The translations under genes and the position numbers were made by a program. Below are positions 7,457 through 17,599 of a stretch of DNA of 34,413 nucleotides, one piece after another (the first letter of the stretch is position 1; each line of letters opens with the position of its first letter). The notes beneath the pieces were generated by a model. It saw only the letters and a list, made by a program, of their open reading frames with translations. It had not been told where the DNA came from and did no database searches. The stretch comes from Hyphomicrobiales bacterium (GTDB lineage Bacteria > Pseudomonadota > Alphaproteobacteria > Rhizobiales > Xanthobacteraceae): contig DAHUXA010000023.1 in assembly GCA_027307405.1 (NCBI GenBank), positions 1 through 34,413 on the forward strand, given 5' to 3'.

Positions 7457-10252
7457 ATGATCGGCGCCGTCGCCCGCAAGCTGTTTGGATCCGCCAATGA
7501 GCGGCGTATCCGCGGCTATCAGCCCCGGGTGGACGAGATCAATGCGCTCGAGAAGGAACTTGAAGCGCTTTCCAACGATGCGCTGAAAGCCCGTACCGAC
7601 GACTTTAAGAAGCGGGTCGCCGAGGGCGCCTCTCTCGATGATCTCCTGGTTCCAGCTTTCGCCACCGTGCGGGAAGCTGCCAAGCGGACACTCGGCCAAC
7701 GCCATTTCGACGTTCAACTGATCGGTGGAATGATCCTGCACGAAGGCAAGATCGCCGAAATGAAGACCGGTGAAGGCAAGACGCTGGTCGCCACTCTTCC
7801 GGTTTATCTCAATGCGATCGCCGGCCGTGGCGTGCATGTCGTCACCGTCAATGATTATTTGGCCAAGCGCGACGCCGAGTGGATGGGGCAGATCTACAAT
7901 TTCCTCGGACTTTCGGTTGGCGTCATTGTGCACGGGCTCGACGACGAGCAGCGCAAGAAAGCCTACGATTGCGACATCACCTACGGCACGAATAACGAAC
8001 TCGGCTTCGACTACCTGCGTGACAATATGAAATACCGGCTGGAGGATATGGTCCAGCGCGGGCACATCTATGCAATCGTCGACGAAGTCGACTCAATTCT
8101 CGTCGACGAAGCGCGCACGCCACTGATCATTTCCGGCCCGCTCGACGACCGCTCGGAATTCTACAACACGATCGACAGCTACATTCCGCAGCTCGATAAG
8201 GCCGACTATGAAGTCGACGAAAAGCAGCGGACGGTGACACTGACCGAAGTCGGCATGGAAAAGCTCGAGCAAAGGCTCCGCGCAGCCGGCCAGCTCAAGG
8301 GCGAGTCACTCTACGACGTGGAAAACGTGTCCGTCGTGCATCACGTCAATCAGGCCCTCCGGGCCCACAAGTTGTTCCAGCGTGACAAGGATTACATCGT
8401 TCGCAATGGCGAGGTCGTGATTATCGACGAGTTCACGGGTCGCATGATGCCAGGCCGGCGCTACTCGGAGGGCCTACACCAGGCGTTAGAAGCGAAAGAG
8501 CATCAGCCGATCCAGCCCGAGAATCAGACGCTCGCCTCGATCACTTTCCAGAACTACTTTCGCATGTACGAAAAACTTGCCGGCATGACCGGTACGGCGC
8601 TGACCGAGGCTGACGAGTTCATGGATATCTACGGCCTCGAAGTGCTCGAAGTGCCGACCAATATGCCGTTAGTCCGCCTTGACGATGACGACGAGGTCTA
8701 TCGCACCGCGGCCGAGAAATACCGGGCGATCATCACCCTGATCGAGGATTGCAAGCAGCGCGGCCAGCCGGTGCTGGTTGGCACAACCTCAATTGAAAAA
8801 TCCGAACAACTTGCCGAGATGCTGCGCCAAGCCGGCTGGGAACAGCACGACTTCTCTGACCCGAATGCGTTCGCCGCGCTTTATTCCGGCGATGACGGCG
8901 CCACCAAGACCAAGGTATTCGCGATCCTTAACGCCCGCTACCACGAACAGGAAGCTTACATCGTCTCACAAGCTGGTGTGCCGGGCGCAATCACGATCGC
9001 GACCAACATGGCCGGTCGCGGCACCGACATTCAGCTCGGCGGCAATGCCGATATGCGCATCCGCCAGGAGATCACCGACATTGCGGACCCGCGCGAGCGT
9101 GAAAAAAGCTCGCACGCCGACGAGATTCGCAAACAGGTTGCGCGGCTGAAGGACAAGGCGCTCGCCGCCGGTGGCCTCTACGTGCTCGGCACCGAGCGGC
9201 ACGAGAGCCGTCGTATCGACAACCAGCTGCGCGGCCGCTCAGGCCGGCAAGGCGACCCGGGCCATTCCAAGTTCTTCCTGTCGCTCGAAGACGACCTCAT
9301 GCGCATCTTCGGCTCCGACAAGCTCGATGGCATGTTGCAGAAGCTGGGGTTGAAGGAGAACGAGGCGATCGTTCACCCGTGGATCAACAAGGCGCTGGAG
9401 AAAGCGCAGCAGAAGGTAGAGGCGCGCAACTTCGACATCCGCAAGAACCTGCTCAAATTCGACAACGTAATGAACGATCAGCGCAAGGTGATCTTCGAGG
9501 AGCGGCTTGATCTCATGCGTGACGAGGCCGTCGACGAGACCGTCGCCGGCATGCGCCATTCGGTCATCGACGAGCTGGTCGCCAAACATATCCCAGCCAA
9601 TGCCTATGCCGAGCAATGGGACGTCGAAGGTCTCGACCAGGCGCTGCGCGCAGTGCTGACCCTCGAACTGCCGGTCCGTGACTGGGCGAAGGAAGAAGGT
9701 ATCGCCGATGAGGAAATGCGCGACCGCATCGAGCGGCGCGCCGACGAGTGGATGGCGGGCAAGGTGGCAAAATGGGGCCCCGAGGTCATGCGCTATGTCG
9801 AGAAGTCAATTCTGTTGCAGACGCTCGATCATCTCTGGCGCGAGCATCTCGTCATGCTGGAACACCTGCGCCAGGTGATTGGCTTGCGCGGCTATGGCCA
9901 GCGCGATCCACTCAACGAATACAAGGCGGAGGCCTTCAGCCTGTTCGAGGCGATGATGGCGCACTTACGCGAAGCGGTCACCGGCCAGCTCATGCGCGTG
10001 GAGATAGTGCAGTCACCGCCGGCCGAGGAGGCCACTAAGCTTCCATACATGGAAGCGCACAAGGTCGATCCGACGACGGGCGAGGACGAGATGGCGCCGG
10101 CTTTGGCTCCGGCACTGGTTGGCAATGGCAACGGCGCACAGACGGAACGCAATTCGAACGACCCGTCGAGATGGGGCAAGGTTGGCCGCAACGAGCTGTG
10201 CCCTTGCGGGTCCGGCAAGAAATTCAAACACTGCCACGGCAAACTTGCTTAA
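7457..10252 (+). CDS. secA: Preprotein translocase ATPase SecA
   Basis: A 931-residue SecA, normal for alphaproteobacteria. The Walker A motif MKTGEGKT is at 102-109 and the DEAD-like Walker B segment [12 protein letters not shown] at 209-220. [35 protein letters not shown] and the helical scaffold/wing region follow. The C terminus keeps the zinc-binding SEC-C tail with Cys915, Cys917, Cys926 and His927, which contacts SecB and lipids. SecA drives secretory proteins through SecYEG using ATP. The start is fixed by AGGAG eight bases before the ATG. Upstream lies a good promoter with a tandem repeat. The stop overlaps that of the GIY-YIG gene by four bases (TTAA). Confidence 0.99.
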   Translation: MIGAVARKLFGSANERRIRGYQPRVDEINALEKELEALSNDALKARTDDFKKRVAEGASLDDLLVPAFATVREAAKRTLGQRHFDVQLIGGMILHEGKIAEMKTGEGKTLVATLPVYLNAIAGRGVHVVTVNDYLAKRDAEWMGQIYNFLGLSVGVIVHGLDDEQRKKAYDCDITYGTNNELGFDYLRDNMKYRLEDMVQRGHIYAIVDEVDSILVDEARTPLIISGPLDDRSEFYNTIDSYIPQLDKADYEVDEKQRTVTLTEVGMEKLEQRLRAAGQLKGESLYDVENVSVVHHVNQALRAHKLFQRDKDYIVRNGEVVIIDEFTGRMMPGRRYSEGLHQALEAKEHQPIQPENQTLASITFQNYFRMYEKLAGMTGTALTEADEFMDIYGLEVLEVPTNMPLVRLDDDDEVYRTAAEKYRAIITLIEDCKQRGQPVLVGTTSIEKSEQLAEMLRQAGWEQHDFSDPNAFAALYSGDDGATKTKVFAILNARYHEQEAYIVSQAGVPGAITIATNMAGRGTDIQLGGNADMRIRQEITDIADPREREKSSHADEIRKQVARLKDKALAAGGLYVLGTERHESRRIDNQLRGRSGRQGDPGHSKFFLSLEDDLMRIFGSDKLDGMLQKLGLKENEAIVHPWINKALEKAQQKVEARNFDIRKNLLKFDNVMNDQRKVIFEERLDLMRDEAVDETVAGMRHSVIDELVAKHIPANAYAEQWDVEGLDQALRAVLTLELPVRDWAKEEGIADEEMRDRIERRADEWMAGKVAKWGPEVMRYVEKSILLQTLDHLWREHLVMLEHLRQVIGLRGYGQRDPLNEYKAEAFSLFEAMMAHLREAVTGQLMRVEIVQSPPAEEATKLPYMEAHKVDPTTGEDEMAPALAPALVGNGNGAQTERNSNDPSRWGKVGRNELCPCGSGKKFKHCHGKLA

Positions 10253-10515
10253 GGACACGCGTTATTTTTCAACGCACGTGCCAAACCTTTACGGAATGCG
10301 CGGTCGCGCTTGAGATGCCATTCGCGGCTCATGGCGTGACGCTTGCTCGCGCAACGTTCTGAATAGAGCAGCACCCATGCGCGGCCGCGCGTCGAACGCG
10401 CGCCTTTGCCGGCATTGTGTTGTGCCAGCCGTCGCGCGACATCATCGGTCCAGCCGACATAAGTCAGGTGGCGGTTGCTCGCGAGGGTACCGAGAACATA
10501 GACGTAGCAGTCCAT
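10249..10515 (-). CDS. GIY-YIG nuclease-domain protein, UPF0213/YhbQ-like
   Basis: An 88-residue single-domain protein. The GIY-YIG signature appears as YVYVLGTL followed by [28 protein letters not shown], with the usual conserved arginine and a Glu in SREWHLKRD. Such stand-alone domains are common in bacteria and are presumed DNA-acting; cellular targets are mostly unknown. Family members are usually 80-100 residues, so it is complete. It lies 31 bases after the L,D-transpeptidase gene on the same strand, and its stop overlaps secA's. Nothing nearby suggests a mobile intron or a restriction system. Confidence 0.9.
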   Translation of the reverse strand: MDCYVYVLGTLASNRHLTYVGWTDDVARRLAQHNAGKGARSTRGRAWVLLYSERCASKRHAMSREWHLKRDRAFRKGLARALKNNACP

Positions 10516-10546
10516 GCTTCGTCCGGTTGTGTCGCGTTGAGAATCG

Positions 10547-12151
10547 TTAGCGGAAACTGTTGAACGAACCAGCCGGGACCACCGGCTGTGCGCCTGTCAG
10601 CAGGCCATTGTTGCTCGCCGGCGGTGTGGAATAGGCGGTACGAATTTCTGGCGCTTGCGGCGGTTCGGCTTTGGCAGCTTGCGACGGGGGGCCCGACGCG
10701 GGCGCGCGAACAACTTCGGGCACGGCCTTGGGTGCGGACTCGCGCGGCACTGGCGCAGCACCGGCGGAAGCAGTGTGCACTGGCGCCGGCGCCGAAGCCG
10801 TCCCAGAAACAGCGCGTACCGGGGCGGCCTGCTGCTTTGGCTTGGCTGCCAAGTCGGTACTCGCGCTACGCGCAACAACATCTTTTTCAGACGCTGACGG
10901 GGCAGCTTCCGCCTTCGAGCCACCGAACCAACTGCCGATCAGCCCGGCAATCGTGGTTGGCGGCGAAGCGGGGGCTTCGCCTTGCTTTGGCTGCGGCGCA
11001 GGTCGCGGCATCGGCACACTCGCTACGACGACAGACTCGCTGGTAGTCGCGGCAGGTTCCGGTCTCGCTGGCGCTTCCGCGCTTGGGGCTGGTGGAGCAA
11101 CTGTAGCGGTGCGCGGCAGCGCGCCCGGCGCGTTTGATACGCGTGGCAGCGCGCCAGGTGCGACAGTATTGCTAGCCACCTGGTAGCGGCCGTTGTTGTC
11201 GAAATCGTTCTGTGGTGAAAGCTTTGCGAGGAATATCGGGTTCATCCCGCCATCGATACCGGTGCGGGACGGGACGGTCGATACACCGTTAGCGATGTAT
11301 TCCGCCATCTTGCGCTGCTCTTGCCGCTGGTGATCGTTGATTGCGTCGGCGACATTTTTGTCGAGCTGATAAGCCGGGCAGGCGGCCTTCGCATTGAATG
11401 ACAACGATCTGTTGGAATTGTCGGGGCTGGCTGCATCGAACACGTAACGCCTGTCGCAAACCGCGACCTTAGGTTCCTGATGCGTCGCGTCGAAATGATC
11501 GTAGCCCTCTTTCAACATTTTCCAGAACGCGAAGTTCGGATTGTTGCGATGCTTGGCCATGTTCATTGCGGTCATACGGAACGGATAGGCTTGCAGCTGG
11601 AACGATTTCTGCCCGCCGAAGAATGACTCGCGCGCCAAAGCGTAGATTTCCTGGATCTGCTCGTCAGTCATCGCGTAGCAGCCACGTGAAGAGCAGTCGC
11701 CATGCACCATCAGTTCCGAGCCCGTGTAGCCCATCGCGCGGTCATAGGCGTTCGGAAAACCGGTGTTGAAAGCGAGGTAGTAGTTTGAGTTCGGGTTCAT
11801 CTGCCCCGGCGTGATGGTGTAGAAGCCCTCCGGCGCCTGACGGTCGCCTTCTTTCTTCTTGGGACCCAGATCACCTGACCAGCGGCAGATCGGATAGCTT
11901 TTCAAGAGCTCGAATTGGCCGTCACGGTTCTGCTTCCAGATCTCCAGCTCCGCCTCCTCCTTGAAGATGCGGGCGAGGATCGGAGACTCCTTGTCCATAT
12001 TTTTCGCCGTCATCTCGGCGAGCGTTTTTTCGGAGAGCGGCGCATGCGCGCGGCCTGTCGGGGCAATGCTGTCGGGATCGCAGCCCGCAAGCGCAATCGC
12101 AGCAGCAACAGCCGCGGACGCCAGGAGCGCACGAGAGAAGGGTCGGTTCAA
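10547..12151 (-). CDS. L,D-transpeptidase-family (YafK-like) lipoprotein
   Basis: A 534-residue lipoprotein. The signal peptide ends in lipobox LAGC with Cys24 as the lipidated residue. The catalytic YkuD/YafK domain spans about residues 55-250, with HGDCSSRGC at 150-158 giving His150, Ser155, Gly157 and the nucleophile Cys158. Related YafK/DpaA enzymes act on peptidoglycan cross-links or release Braun-type lipoprotein from it; which of these applies here is open. Residues 330-534 are a low-complexity Pro/Ala/Ser tail with repeated APGALPR and a conserved-looking end GSFNSFR. The start is TTG at 12151, supported by GGGGAG eight bases upstream. Confidence 0.88.
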   Translation of the reverse strand: MNRPFSRALLASAAVAAAIALAGCDPDSIAPTGRAHAPLSEKTLAEMTAKNMDKESPILARIFKEEAELEIWKQNRDGQFELLKSYPICRWSGDLGPKKKEGDRQAPEGFYTITPGQMNPNSNYYLAFNTGFPNAYDRAMGYTGSELMVHGDCSSRGCYAMTDEQIQEIYALARESFFGGQKSFQLQAYPFRMTAMNMAKHRNNPNFAFWKMLKEGYDHFDATHQEPKVAVCDRRYVFDAASPDNSNRSLSFNAKAACPAYQLDKNVADAINDHQRQEQRKMAEYIANGVSTVPSRTGIDGGMNPIFLAKLSPQNDFDNNGRYQVASNTVAPGALPRVSNAPGALPRTATVAPPAPSAEAPARPEPAATTSESVVVASVPMPRPAPQPKQGEAPASPPTTIAGLIGSWFGGSKAEAAPSASEKDVVARSASTDLAAKPKQQAAPVRAVSGTASAPAPVHTASAGAAPVPRESAPKAVPEVVRAPASGPPSQAAKAEPPQAPEIRTAYSTPPASNNGLLTGAQPVVPAGSFNSFR

Positions 12152-12284
12152 ACCTGGTACTCCCCAAAGGGGCGGGCCCTCATTGAGTAATGGTTATCCT
12201 TAAGATGTGGCATCTGCAAGGCGCTCGTTGCCGTTCCGGACTACCGCTAACCCAATGGTAAAGCAAAAGTAAACGGCCCCTGGT

Positions 12285-13241
12285 TCAACTGACGGTGCGG
12301 CCCATTGTGAGGAACTTCTCGCGCCGCTGGTTGCGGACGGCCTCCCGATCGAGTCCCTGCAATTCCTTGAGGGCGTTGGCGATAGCCTCGCCGGTCGCGG
12401 CGATCGCAGCCTGTGGATCGCGGTGGGCGCCTCCGGTCGGCTCTGCCACCACGCCGTCGATCACGCCAAAGCGCACCATGTCCTGGGCAATGATCTTCAT
12501 GCTGGTCGCGGCCTCCTGAGCCTTGGCCGTATCACGCCACAGGATCGAGGCCGCGCCTTCCGGTGAAATCACACTATAGATGGCGTGCTCCAACATCAGG
12601 ACGCGATTGGCGGTGGCAATTGCGATAGCGCCTCCGGAACCGCCTTCGCCCAGGATCACAGCGACGTTCGGTACGCCGAGTGACAGGCACGTCTCGGTTG
12701 AACGCGCGATTGCTTCCGCTTGGCCACGCTCTTCCGCGCCAATGCCAGGGTAGGCTCCGGCGGTGTCCACCAGCGAGACCACCGGGATGCCGAAACGGTC
12801 GGCCATCTCCATCAGCCGAACGGCCTTTCGATAGCCTTCCGGACGCGCCATCCCAAAATTGTGTTTGAGACGACTCTCAGTATCGGCGCCTTTTTCATGA
12901 CCGATGACGCAGACGCTTTCGCCGCGGAAGCGACCGAAGCCACCGATGATTGCGGCGTCGTCGCCGAATTTTCGGTCACCGGCGAGCGAAATGAAGTTGC
13001 TGACCAGCCCCGCAATATAGTCGAGACAATGTGGCCGTTGCGGATGCCGGGCAACCTGAGTTTTCTGCCAGGGTGTGAGCTCCGCATAGAGCTCTTTCAG
13101 CGCCTGCGCGGCCTTCGACTCGAGCCGATTGATCTCGTCGCCCACAGCGACGGCGTTTCCCGTCTCGCCCATTGCACGCAATTCTTCGACCTTGGCCTCG
13201 AGTTCGGCCACCGGTTTTTCGAAGTCGAGATAACTACGCAT
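12285..13241 (-). CDS. accA: Acetyl-CoA carboxylase, carboxyltransferase subunit alpha
   Basis: A 318-residue AccA of normal length. It opens with the coiled segment [19 protein letters not shown]. The carboxyltransferase core shows [34 protein letters not shown] and [18 protein letters not shown]. With AccD it moves the carboxyl group from carboxybiotin to acetyl-CoA, the first committed step of fatty-acid synthesis, in the cytoplasm. It is downstream of xerD on the same strand with 95 bases between them, enough for its own promoter, though I see no strong one. The L,D-transpeptidase gene follows after 133 bases. Confidence 0.98.
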   Translation of the reverse strand: MRSYLDFEKPVAELEAKVEELRAMGETGNAVAVGDEINRLESKAAQALKELYAELTPWQKTQVARHPQRPHCLDYIAGLVSNFISLAGDRKFGDDAAIIGGFGRFRGESVCVIGHEKGADTESRLKHNFGMARPEGYRKAVRLMEMADRFGIPVVSLVDTAGAYPGIGAEERGQAEAIARSTETCLSLGVPNVAVILGEGGSGGAIAIATANRVLMLEHAIYSVISPEGAASILWRDTAKAQEAATSMKIIAQDMVRFGVIDGVVAEPTGGAHRDPQAAIAATGEAIANALKELQGLDREAVRNQRREKFLTMGRTVS

Positions 13242-13336
13242 TGGGTCCGGGCGGGATTGGTTTCGGGGCGAACTGACGCGGGCATAGCCTCTAAGTCAAG
13301 CAAACGGGTTAATTTGGCTTTTACGCGTGTCTTTGG

Positions 13337-14284
13337 CTAGCTGTCCGCCAACGGGTGCAGATCGCGCACCAGTGTTTTCAGCCGTTCTTCCAGCACGTGG
13401 GTGTAGATTTGCGTGGTCGAAATATCTGCATGTCCGAGCAAGGTTTGGACCACACGCAGATCCGCGCCGTTATGCAACAGATGGCTGGCAAACGCGTGTC
13501 GCAGCACGTGGGGGCTCAAGCGCTCGGGTCGAATGCCGCAGCCTTGGCCGAGCGCCTTGAGCTCGCGCGCGAAATGCTGGCGGGTCAGATGGCCCTTCTC
13601 ACCAAAGGACGGAAATAGCCATTTTGACTTCGCGTCGCGTTCGGCTGCGGTACGCAGCTCGAGATACTCAGACATGGCGCGTTTGGCCGGCTTGTTGAGC
13701 GGGACAAGCCGTTCCTTGCCGCCCTTTCCGCGCACAACCAGCATGCGCTGATCTCGTCGTGCCGCCGATGCCGGCAATGTCACAAGTTCGGACACCCGTA
13801 ACCCAGTGGCGTAGACGACCTCCAGCAGACATAGTAGACGCGCGGCCCGCAGCCGCTGAGCCGGTGGTTGCTTCGCGTTCTCGCTATTGGCCCGCGCGTT
13901 CTTTAGGAGCGCGTCAACATCCGCGATTGAAAGCACCTTGGGGAGCGTGCGCGCGCGCTTCGGTCCTTCCAACACGGTTGACGGGTCGTCAGATCGTTTT
14001 CCTTCAGCGTAGAGAAATTTGTAGATCTGGCGTACCGCCGACAAGCGACGCGCCAGCGACGACGCCTTGAAGCCGCGCTCTGACAGGTTCGCGATAAAGT
14101 CCCGCAAATCATCGGTTGTCGCATTGGCAATCGTCCGGCCTGCCGCGCGCAGATGCGCCGACAAATCATCGAGATCGTTGCGGTAAGCAGTAAGCGTATT
14201 CTCGCCAGCACCGCGCTCGGCTGCGAGCATGTCGAGAAACAATTCGACGAGCAATTCGTCGGATGCTTTTGGCCGGCGGATCAT
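13337..14284 (-). CDS. xerD: Tyrosine recombinase XerD
   Basis: A 315-residue tyrosine recombinase with every catalytic residue visible: Arg163 (TGLRVSELV), Lys187 (GKGGKERLVPL), His259 and Arg262 (SPHVLRHAF), His285 (LLGHADIST) and Tyr294 (TQIYTH). The N-terminal SAM-like DNA-binding domain occupies about residues 8-95. With XerC it resolves chromosome dimers at dif. Length, the lack of an added integrase domain and the housekeeping neighbours (accA, aroK) argue for the chromosomal Xer protein and not a mobile-element integrase. A short membrane-protein gene lies 21 bases upstream on the same strand. Confidence 0.95.
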   Translation of the reverse strand: MIRRPKASDELLVELFLDMLAAERGAGENTLTAYRNDLDDLSAHLRAAGRTIANATTDDLRDFIANLSERGFKASSLARRLSAVRQIYKFLYAEGKRSDDPSTVLEGPKRARTLPKVLSIADVDALLKNARANSENAKQPPAQRLRAARLLCLLEVVYATGLRVSELVTLPASAARRDQRMLVVRGKGGKERLVPLNKPAKRAMSEYLELRTAAERDAKSKWLFPSFGEKGHLTRQHFARELKALGQGCGIRPERLSPHVLRHAFASHLLHNGADLRVVQTLLGHADISTTQIYTHVLEERLKTLVRDLHPLADS

Positions 14285-14305
14285 CGCCTCGCCTTGTCTC
14301 CGGCG

Positions 14306-14455
14306 TCAGTGATTTTTGAGAAATTTGTCGGGCGGAATAGTCACAACGATCTCGCGTGGCTGATATTTCACAAAAGTTGCGAGCGAGAACACCGCACCGT
14401 AACCCAGGCCGACGAGCAGGCCGAGAAAAACCAGAAATCTGAATAGACTCGGCAT
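14306..14455 (-). CDS. Small single-pass membrane protein, 49 residues, unknown function
   Basis: A short frame between xerD and aroK codes for 49 residues: MPSLFRFLVFLGLLVGLGYG, then AVFSLATFVKYQPREIVVTI, then a polar PPDKFLKNH end. Residues 4-29 form one strong membrane helix; the basic residue near the start and the charged end suggest a cytoplasmic N terminus and a periplasmic C terminus. It is coding-like in composition, ends 21 bases before xerD and faces divergent aroK. I recall short hypothetical proteins of this type at this place in related genomes but cannot verify it. The ribosome site is weak (GGG about ten bases upstream). Confidence 0.75.
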   Translation of the reverse strand: MPSLFRFLVFLGLLVGLGYGAVFSLATFVKYQPREIVVTIPPDKFLKNH

Positions 14456-14601
14456 GATCAAACCCGGCAAACGTCTGTGCGCCAGCGCCTAGCGATTTTA
14501 GGCGAGTTACGACCACGTTCCGGGACCGCTGACAAGACCGCCCTCGCGGTTGTCGCGATTACTGGTATATGGAACCGTGGATTCGTTTTCGGAACCATAG
14601 C

Positions 14602-15186
14602 ATGGTTAACGGTGCCATTCAAAAACCTGCAGAAAATGGCTTGGAATCTGCGGTGGTCCGCGCGCTCGGCAGCCGCTCTATTGTGCTTGTCGGAATGATG
14701 GGCGCGGGCAAGTCTTCGATCGGCCGAAGACTTGCCGGCCGGCTTGGAATTCCATTCATTGACGCCGATTCCGAGATCGAAAGCGCCGCGGGCATGACCA
14801 TTCCCGAAATCTTTCACAAGCACGGCGAGCCGTATTTCCGTGCCGGCGAGAAGCGCGTGATCGCGCGCCTTCTCGACAATGGGCCGCAGGTACTGGCGAC
14901 GGGCGGTGGCTCCGTAATGGACCCGCAGACTCGTGCGTTGATCGGCGAAAAGGGTGTTTCGATTTGGCTGAAGGCAGATGTCGACGTCTTGCTCAAGCGC
15001 ACCAAGCGCCGCAATGACCGGCCGCTGGCGGAAAAAATCAAAGATTTGCTGCCCGTGCGCGAGCCGCTCTATGCCCAAGCCGACATCATCGTGCAATCGC
15101 GCGACGAACCGCACGATACCATTGTGGATGAGATCATGGCCCAGTTGGCCGCTCGTCTTGGTATCGGGACGGAGAAGCCGTCATGA
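14602..15186 (+). CDS. aroK: Shikimate kinase
   Basis: A shikimate kinase of 194 residues from the chosen start. The P-loop reads GMMGAGKSSIGRRLA (from residue 31), followed by FIDADSEIESAAG (shikimate and Mg binding), FRAGEKRV, TGGGSVMD and the lid RNDRPLAE. It phosphorylates shikimate with ATP in chorismate synthesis. I prefer the ATG at 14602 (MVNGAIQKPAENG) because a GGAA lies nearby and it gives a usual lead-in; an in-frame ATG at 14569 adds 11 residues and has no ribosome site. Its stop overlaps the aroB start as ATGA, so the two are translationally coupled. Confidence 0.95.
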   Translation: MVNGAIQKPAENGLESAVVRALGSRSIVLVGMMGAGKSSIGRRLAGRLGIPFIDADSEIESAAGMTIPEIFHKHGEPYFRAGEKRVIARLLDNGPQVLATGGGSVMDPQTRALIGEKGVSIWLKADVDVLLKRTKRRNDRPLAEKIKDLLPVREPLYAQADIIVQSRDEPHDTIVDEIMAQLAARLGIGTEKPS

Positions 15187-16316
15187 CCGCGCTGTTGCGA
15201 CAGACCGAGCCGAGCATAGTGAGGGTCGCGCTGGATAGGCGGGCTTACGACATTGCGATTGGCCGTGGTCTGCTCGCGAATTTGGGCGAGCGTATCAAGA
15301 CATTGCGCCCCGGGGCGCGGGTCGCGGTCGTCACCGACGAGACCGTCGCCAAACTTCATCTTGGTTCCGCCGAAGCTGCGCTTAAATCTTCCGGTGTCGA
15401 CAGTGCGCGTATCGTCGTGCCGGCGGGCGAAGGTTCCAAAAGCTATGGGACTTTCGAACAAATCTGCGAGGCGATCATCGCCGCGCATGTCGAACGAAAT
15501 GACCTCATCGTTGCATTAGGCGGCGGAGTGATCGGTGACCTCGCGGGGTTCGCGGCCGCCTGCGTCCGGCGTGGGCTGGATTTTGTGCAGGTTCCAACGA
15601 CGCTCCTCGCGCAGGTCGATTCCTCGGTCGGGGGCAAGACAGGCATCAATTCTCGCCAAGGCAAAAATTTGATCGGCGCCTTTCACCAACCGGTGCTGGT
15701 GATTGCCGATACCGCCTTGCTCGACACACTGCCCAAGCGCGAATTTCGTGCTGGCTATGCCGAGATTGCCAAATACGGGTTACTTGGCGATGCGGCGTTC
15801 TTCGCCTGGCTTGAGAAGAACTGGCAGGATGTGTTTGCCGGCGGTCCCGCGCGCGAGCACGCGATTGCGGTCTGCTGTCGCGCCAAGGCGGGCATTGTCG
15901 CGCGCGACGAGCGCGAAACGGGTGAACGCGCGTTGCTCAATCTGGGTCACACTTTCGGCCATGCGTTGGAAGCCGGTTGTGGATTTTCCGATCGGCTGTT
16001 GCACGGCGAGGCGGTGGCGCTGGGCATGGCGCTGGCATTCGATTTTTCCGCCCGCAAAGGCCTTATCGCGGTTTCGGAAGCTGCGCGGGCGGCTGCGCAT
16101 CTTGCGGCGGCAGGGCTGCCCACCCACTTAAAGGATGTTCCCGGCGGTGCGCCGGGCGTTGACGTTTTGATGGACCTGATTGCTCAAGATAAGAAGGTTA
16201 GGCGCGGCACGCTCACATTTATTCTGGTGCGCGGCATCGGCCGGGCTTTTGTCGAGAGCGATGTCAATGCCGCCGAAGTGCGGGCTTTTCTCACTGACAA
16301 ACTTGCCGAGCGATGA
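15183..16316 (+). CDS. aroB: 3-dehydroquinate synthase
   Basis: A 377-residue AroB. GEGSKSYGTFEQI, the NAD-binding GGGVIGDLAGFAAA, QVPTTLLAQVDSSVGGKTG and the metal-ligand segment LLNLGHTFGHALE are all present. It turns DAHP into 3-dehydroquinate, an early shikimate-pathway step, in the cytoplasm. It starts within the aroK stop (ATGA) and its own stop overlaps the start of the CorC-type gene (ATGA again), so three genes form one coupled unit. Length and motifs are normal. Confidence 0.98.
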   Translation: MTALLRQTEPSIVRVALDRRAYDIAIGRGLLANLGERIKTLRPGARVAVVTDETVAKLHLGSAEAALKSSGVDSARIVVPAGEGSKSYGTFEQICEAIIAAHVERNDLIVALGGGVIGDLAGFAAACVRRGLDFVQVPTTLLAQVDSSVGGKTGINSRQGKNLIGAFHQPVLVIADTALLDTLPKREFRAGYAEIAKYGLLGDAAFFAWLEKNWQDVFAGGPAREHAIAVCCRAKAGIVARDERETGERALLNLGHTFGHALEAGCGFSDRLLHGEAVALGMALAFDFSARKGLIAVSEAARAAAHLAAAGLPTHLKDVPGGAPGVDVLMDLIAQDKKVRRGTLTFILVRGIGRAFVESDVNAAEVRAFLTDKLAER

Positions 16317-17599
16317 CCGCGAACGACTGGTTTTCCCTTGTCGTCGTCCTGATCTGCCTGCTGCTCTCAGCCTTCTTTGCCGGCAGTGAGACCGCACTGA
16401 CCGCATCGTCGCGCGCCAGCATGACGCGCCTGGAAAAGCATGGAAACCGGCGTGCCGGTATCGTCAATCGCCTCTTGCAGCAACGCGAGCGGCTGCTCGG
16501 CGCGCTGCTTTTCGGCAACAACGCGGTCAACATCGCCGCGTCGGCGCTCGCGACCGGCGTGTTGCTGACCTGGTTCGGCAATGCCGGCGTGGTCTATGCC
16601 ACGGTGGTTATGACGATTGTCGTTGTCGTGTTCTCCGAGATACTGCCGAAGACAGCGGCCTTTAACGCCCCAGACCGGATCGCGCTCGCAGTTGCACGCC
16701 CGATATACTTATTCGTCAAATTGTTCGGCCCGGTGCTGATGACGATCGAAGCACTGGTACGCTGGCTGCTCAAGCACGTGGGAATGACTGTAGGCGAGGA
16801 CCAGCAAGTCCTATCGGCGCGCGAGGAGTTACGTGGCGCAGTCGATTTGCTTCACCGCGAGGGCGATGTCGAGACACTCGACCGCGACATGTTCGGCGGC
16901 GTGCTCGATTTAGGCGAACTGGCAGTCTCCGACGTTATGATCCATCGTACCAATATGATCACGCTAGACGCTGACGACGCGCCTGAGGATGTGGTCAATG
17001 CAGTTATCGGGTCACCGGTTACTCGCCTGCCTTTGTGGCGCGGGAACCCTGAGAACATCGTAGGCATTTTGCACGTCAAGGATCTCTTGCGGGCGCTACA
17101 TGCGGTCGATGGCGACGCGACCAAGGTCGATATCGCCTCATTGATGACTCCGCCCTGGTTCGTGCCCGATACGCGCCCGGTTGCAGAGCAGCTTAAGGCA
17201 TTTCGTCGTCGTAAGACGCCGTTCGCGCTGGTGGTCGACGAATATGGCGAAGTCGAAGGCTTGGTGACACTGGAAGACATTCTCGAGGAGATCGTCGGTG
17301 ACATCACCGATGAGCACGACGTCGCCATGCCCGGCGTTCGGCGTCAGCCAGACGGTTCGGTCAATGTCGACGGTGCGGTGCCGATCCGCGACTTGAATCG
17401 TGTGATGGACTGGAATCTACCCGACGAAGAGGCGACCACGATCGCCGGTTTGGTGATTCATGAAGCGCGCTCAATCCCGGAAGTGGGACAGAGCTTCACC
17501 TTTCATGGATTCCGTTTCAGGGTATTGCGCCGTGCGCGCAATCGCATCACCGCATTGCGCATCCAGCCGCTGCCGCGGACACGGCATGCTGAAGGCTAA
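16313..17599 (+). CDS. CNNM/CBS/CorC-domain membrane protein (HlyC/CorC family)
   Basis: A 428-residue protein with three parts. Residues 1-190 are a DUF21/CNNM membrane domain (SAFFAGSETALTASSRASMTRLE, then helices ending near SEILPKTAA). Residues about 205-335 are a CBS-domain pair, with DVMIHRTNMITL and the closing GLVTLEDILEEIVGDI. The C-terminal CorC_HlyC domain covers about residues 345-425. Relatives handle Mg or Co ions at the inner membrane, often sensing nucleotides through the CBS pair; the older name hemolysin is misleading. It is coupled to aroB by ATGA, and its stop overlaps that of BolA by four bases (CTAA). Confidence 0.94.
   Translation: MTANDWFSLVVVLICLLLSAFFAGSETALTASSRASMTRLEKHGNRRAGIVNRLLQQRERLLGALLFGNNAVNIAASALATGVLLTWFGNAGVVYATVVMTIVVVVFSEILPKTAAFNAPDRIALAVARPIYLFVKLFGPVLMTIEALVRWLLKHVGMTVGEDQQVLSAREELRGAVDLLHREGDVETLDRDMFGGVLDLGELAVSDVMIHRTNMITLDADDAPEDVVNAVIGSPVTRLPLWRGNPENIVGILHVKDLLRALHAVDGDATKVDIASLMTPPWFVPDTRPVAEQLKAFRRRKTPFALVVDEYGEVEGLVTLEDILEEIVGDITDEHDVAMPGVRRQPDGSVNVDGAVPIRDLNRVMDWNLPDEEATTIAGLVIHEARSIPEVGQSFTFHGFRFRVLRRARNRITALRIQPLPRTRHAEG

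Noticed and set aside
7440-7460. Six-codon frame MLGAPE overlapping the secA start, as a SecM-like regulator
   Set aside because: It has no ribosome site, no arrest motif and no signal sequence; the overlap is probably a by-product of the AGGAG and ATG of secA.
10249-10515. GIY-YIG protein as a homing or restriction endonuclease
   Set aside because: It is a single 88-residue domain with no DNA-recognition part, intron or methylase nearby.
13337-14284. Tyrosine recombinase as sign of a mobile element
   Set aside because: Length, motifs and housekeeping neighbours fit chromosomal XerD; no attachment repeats or cargo are visible.
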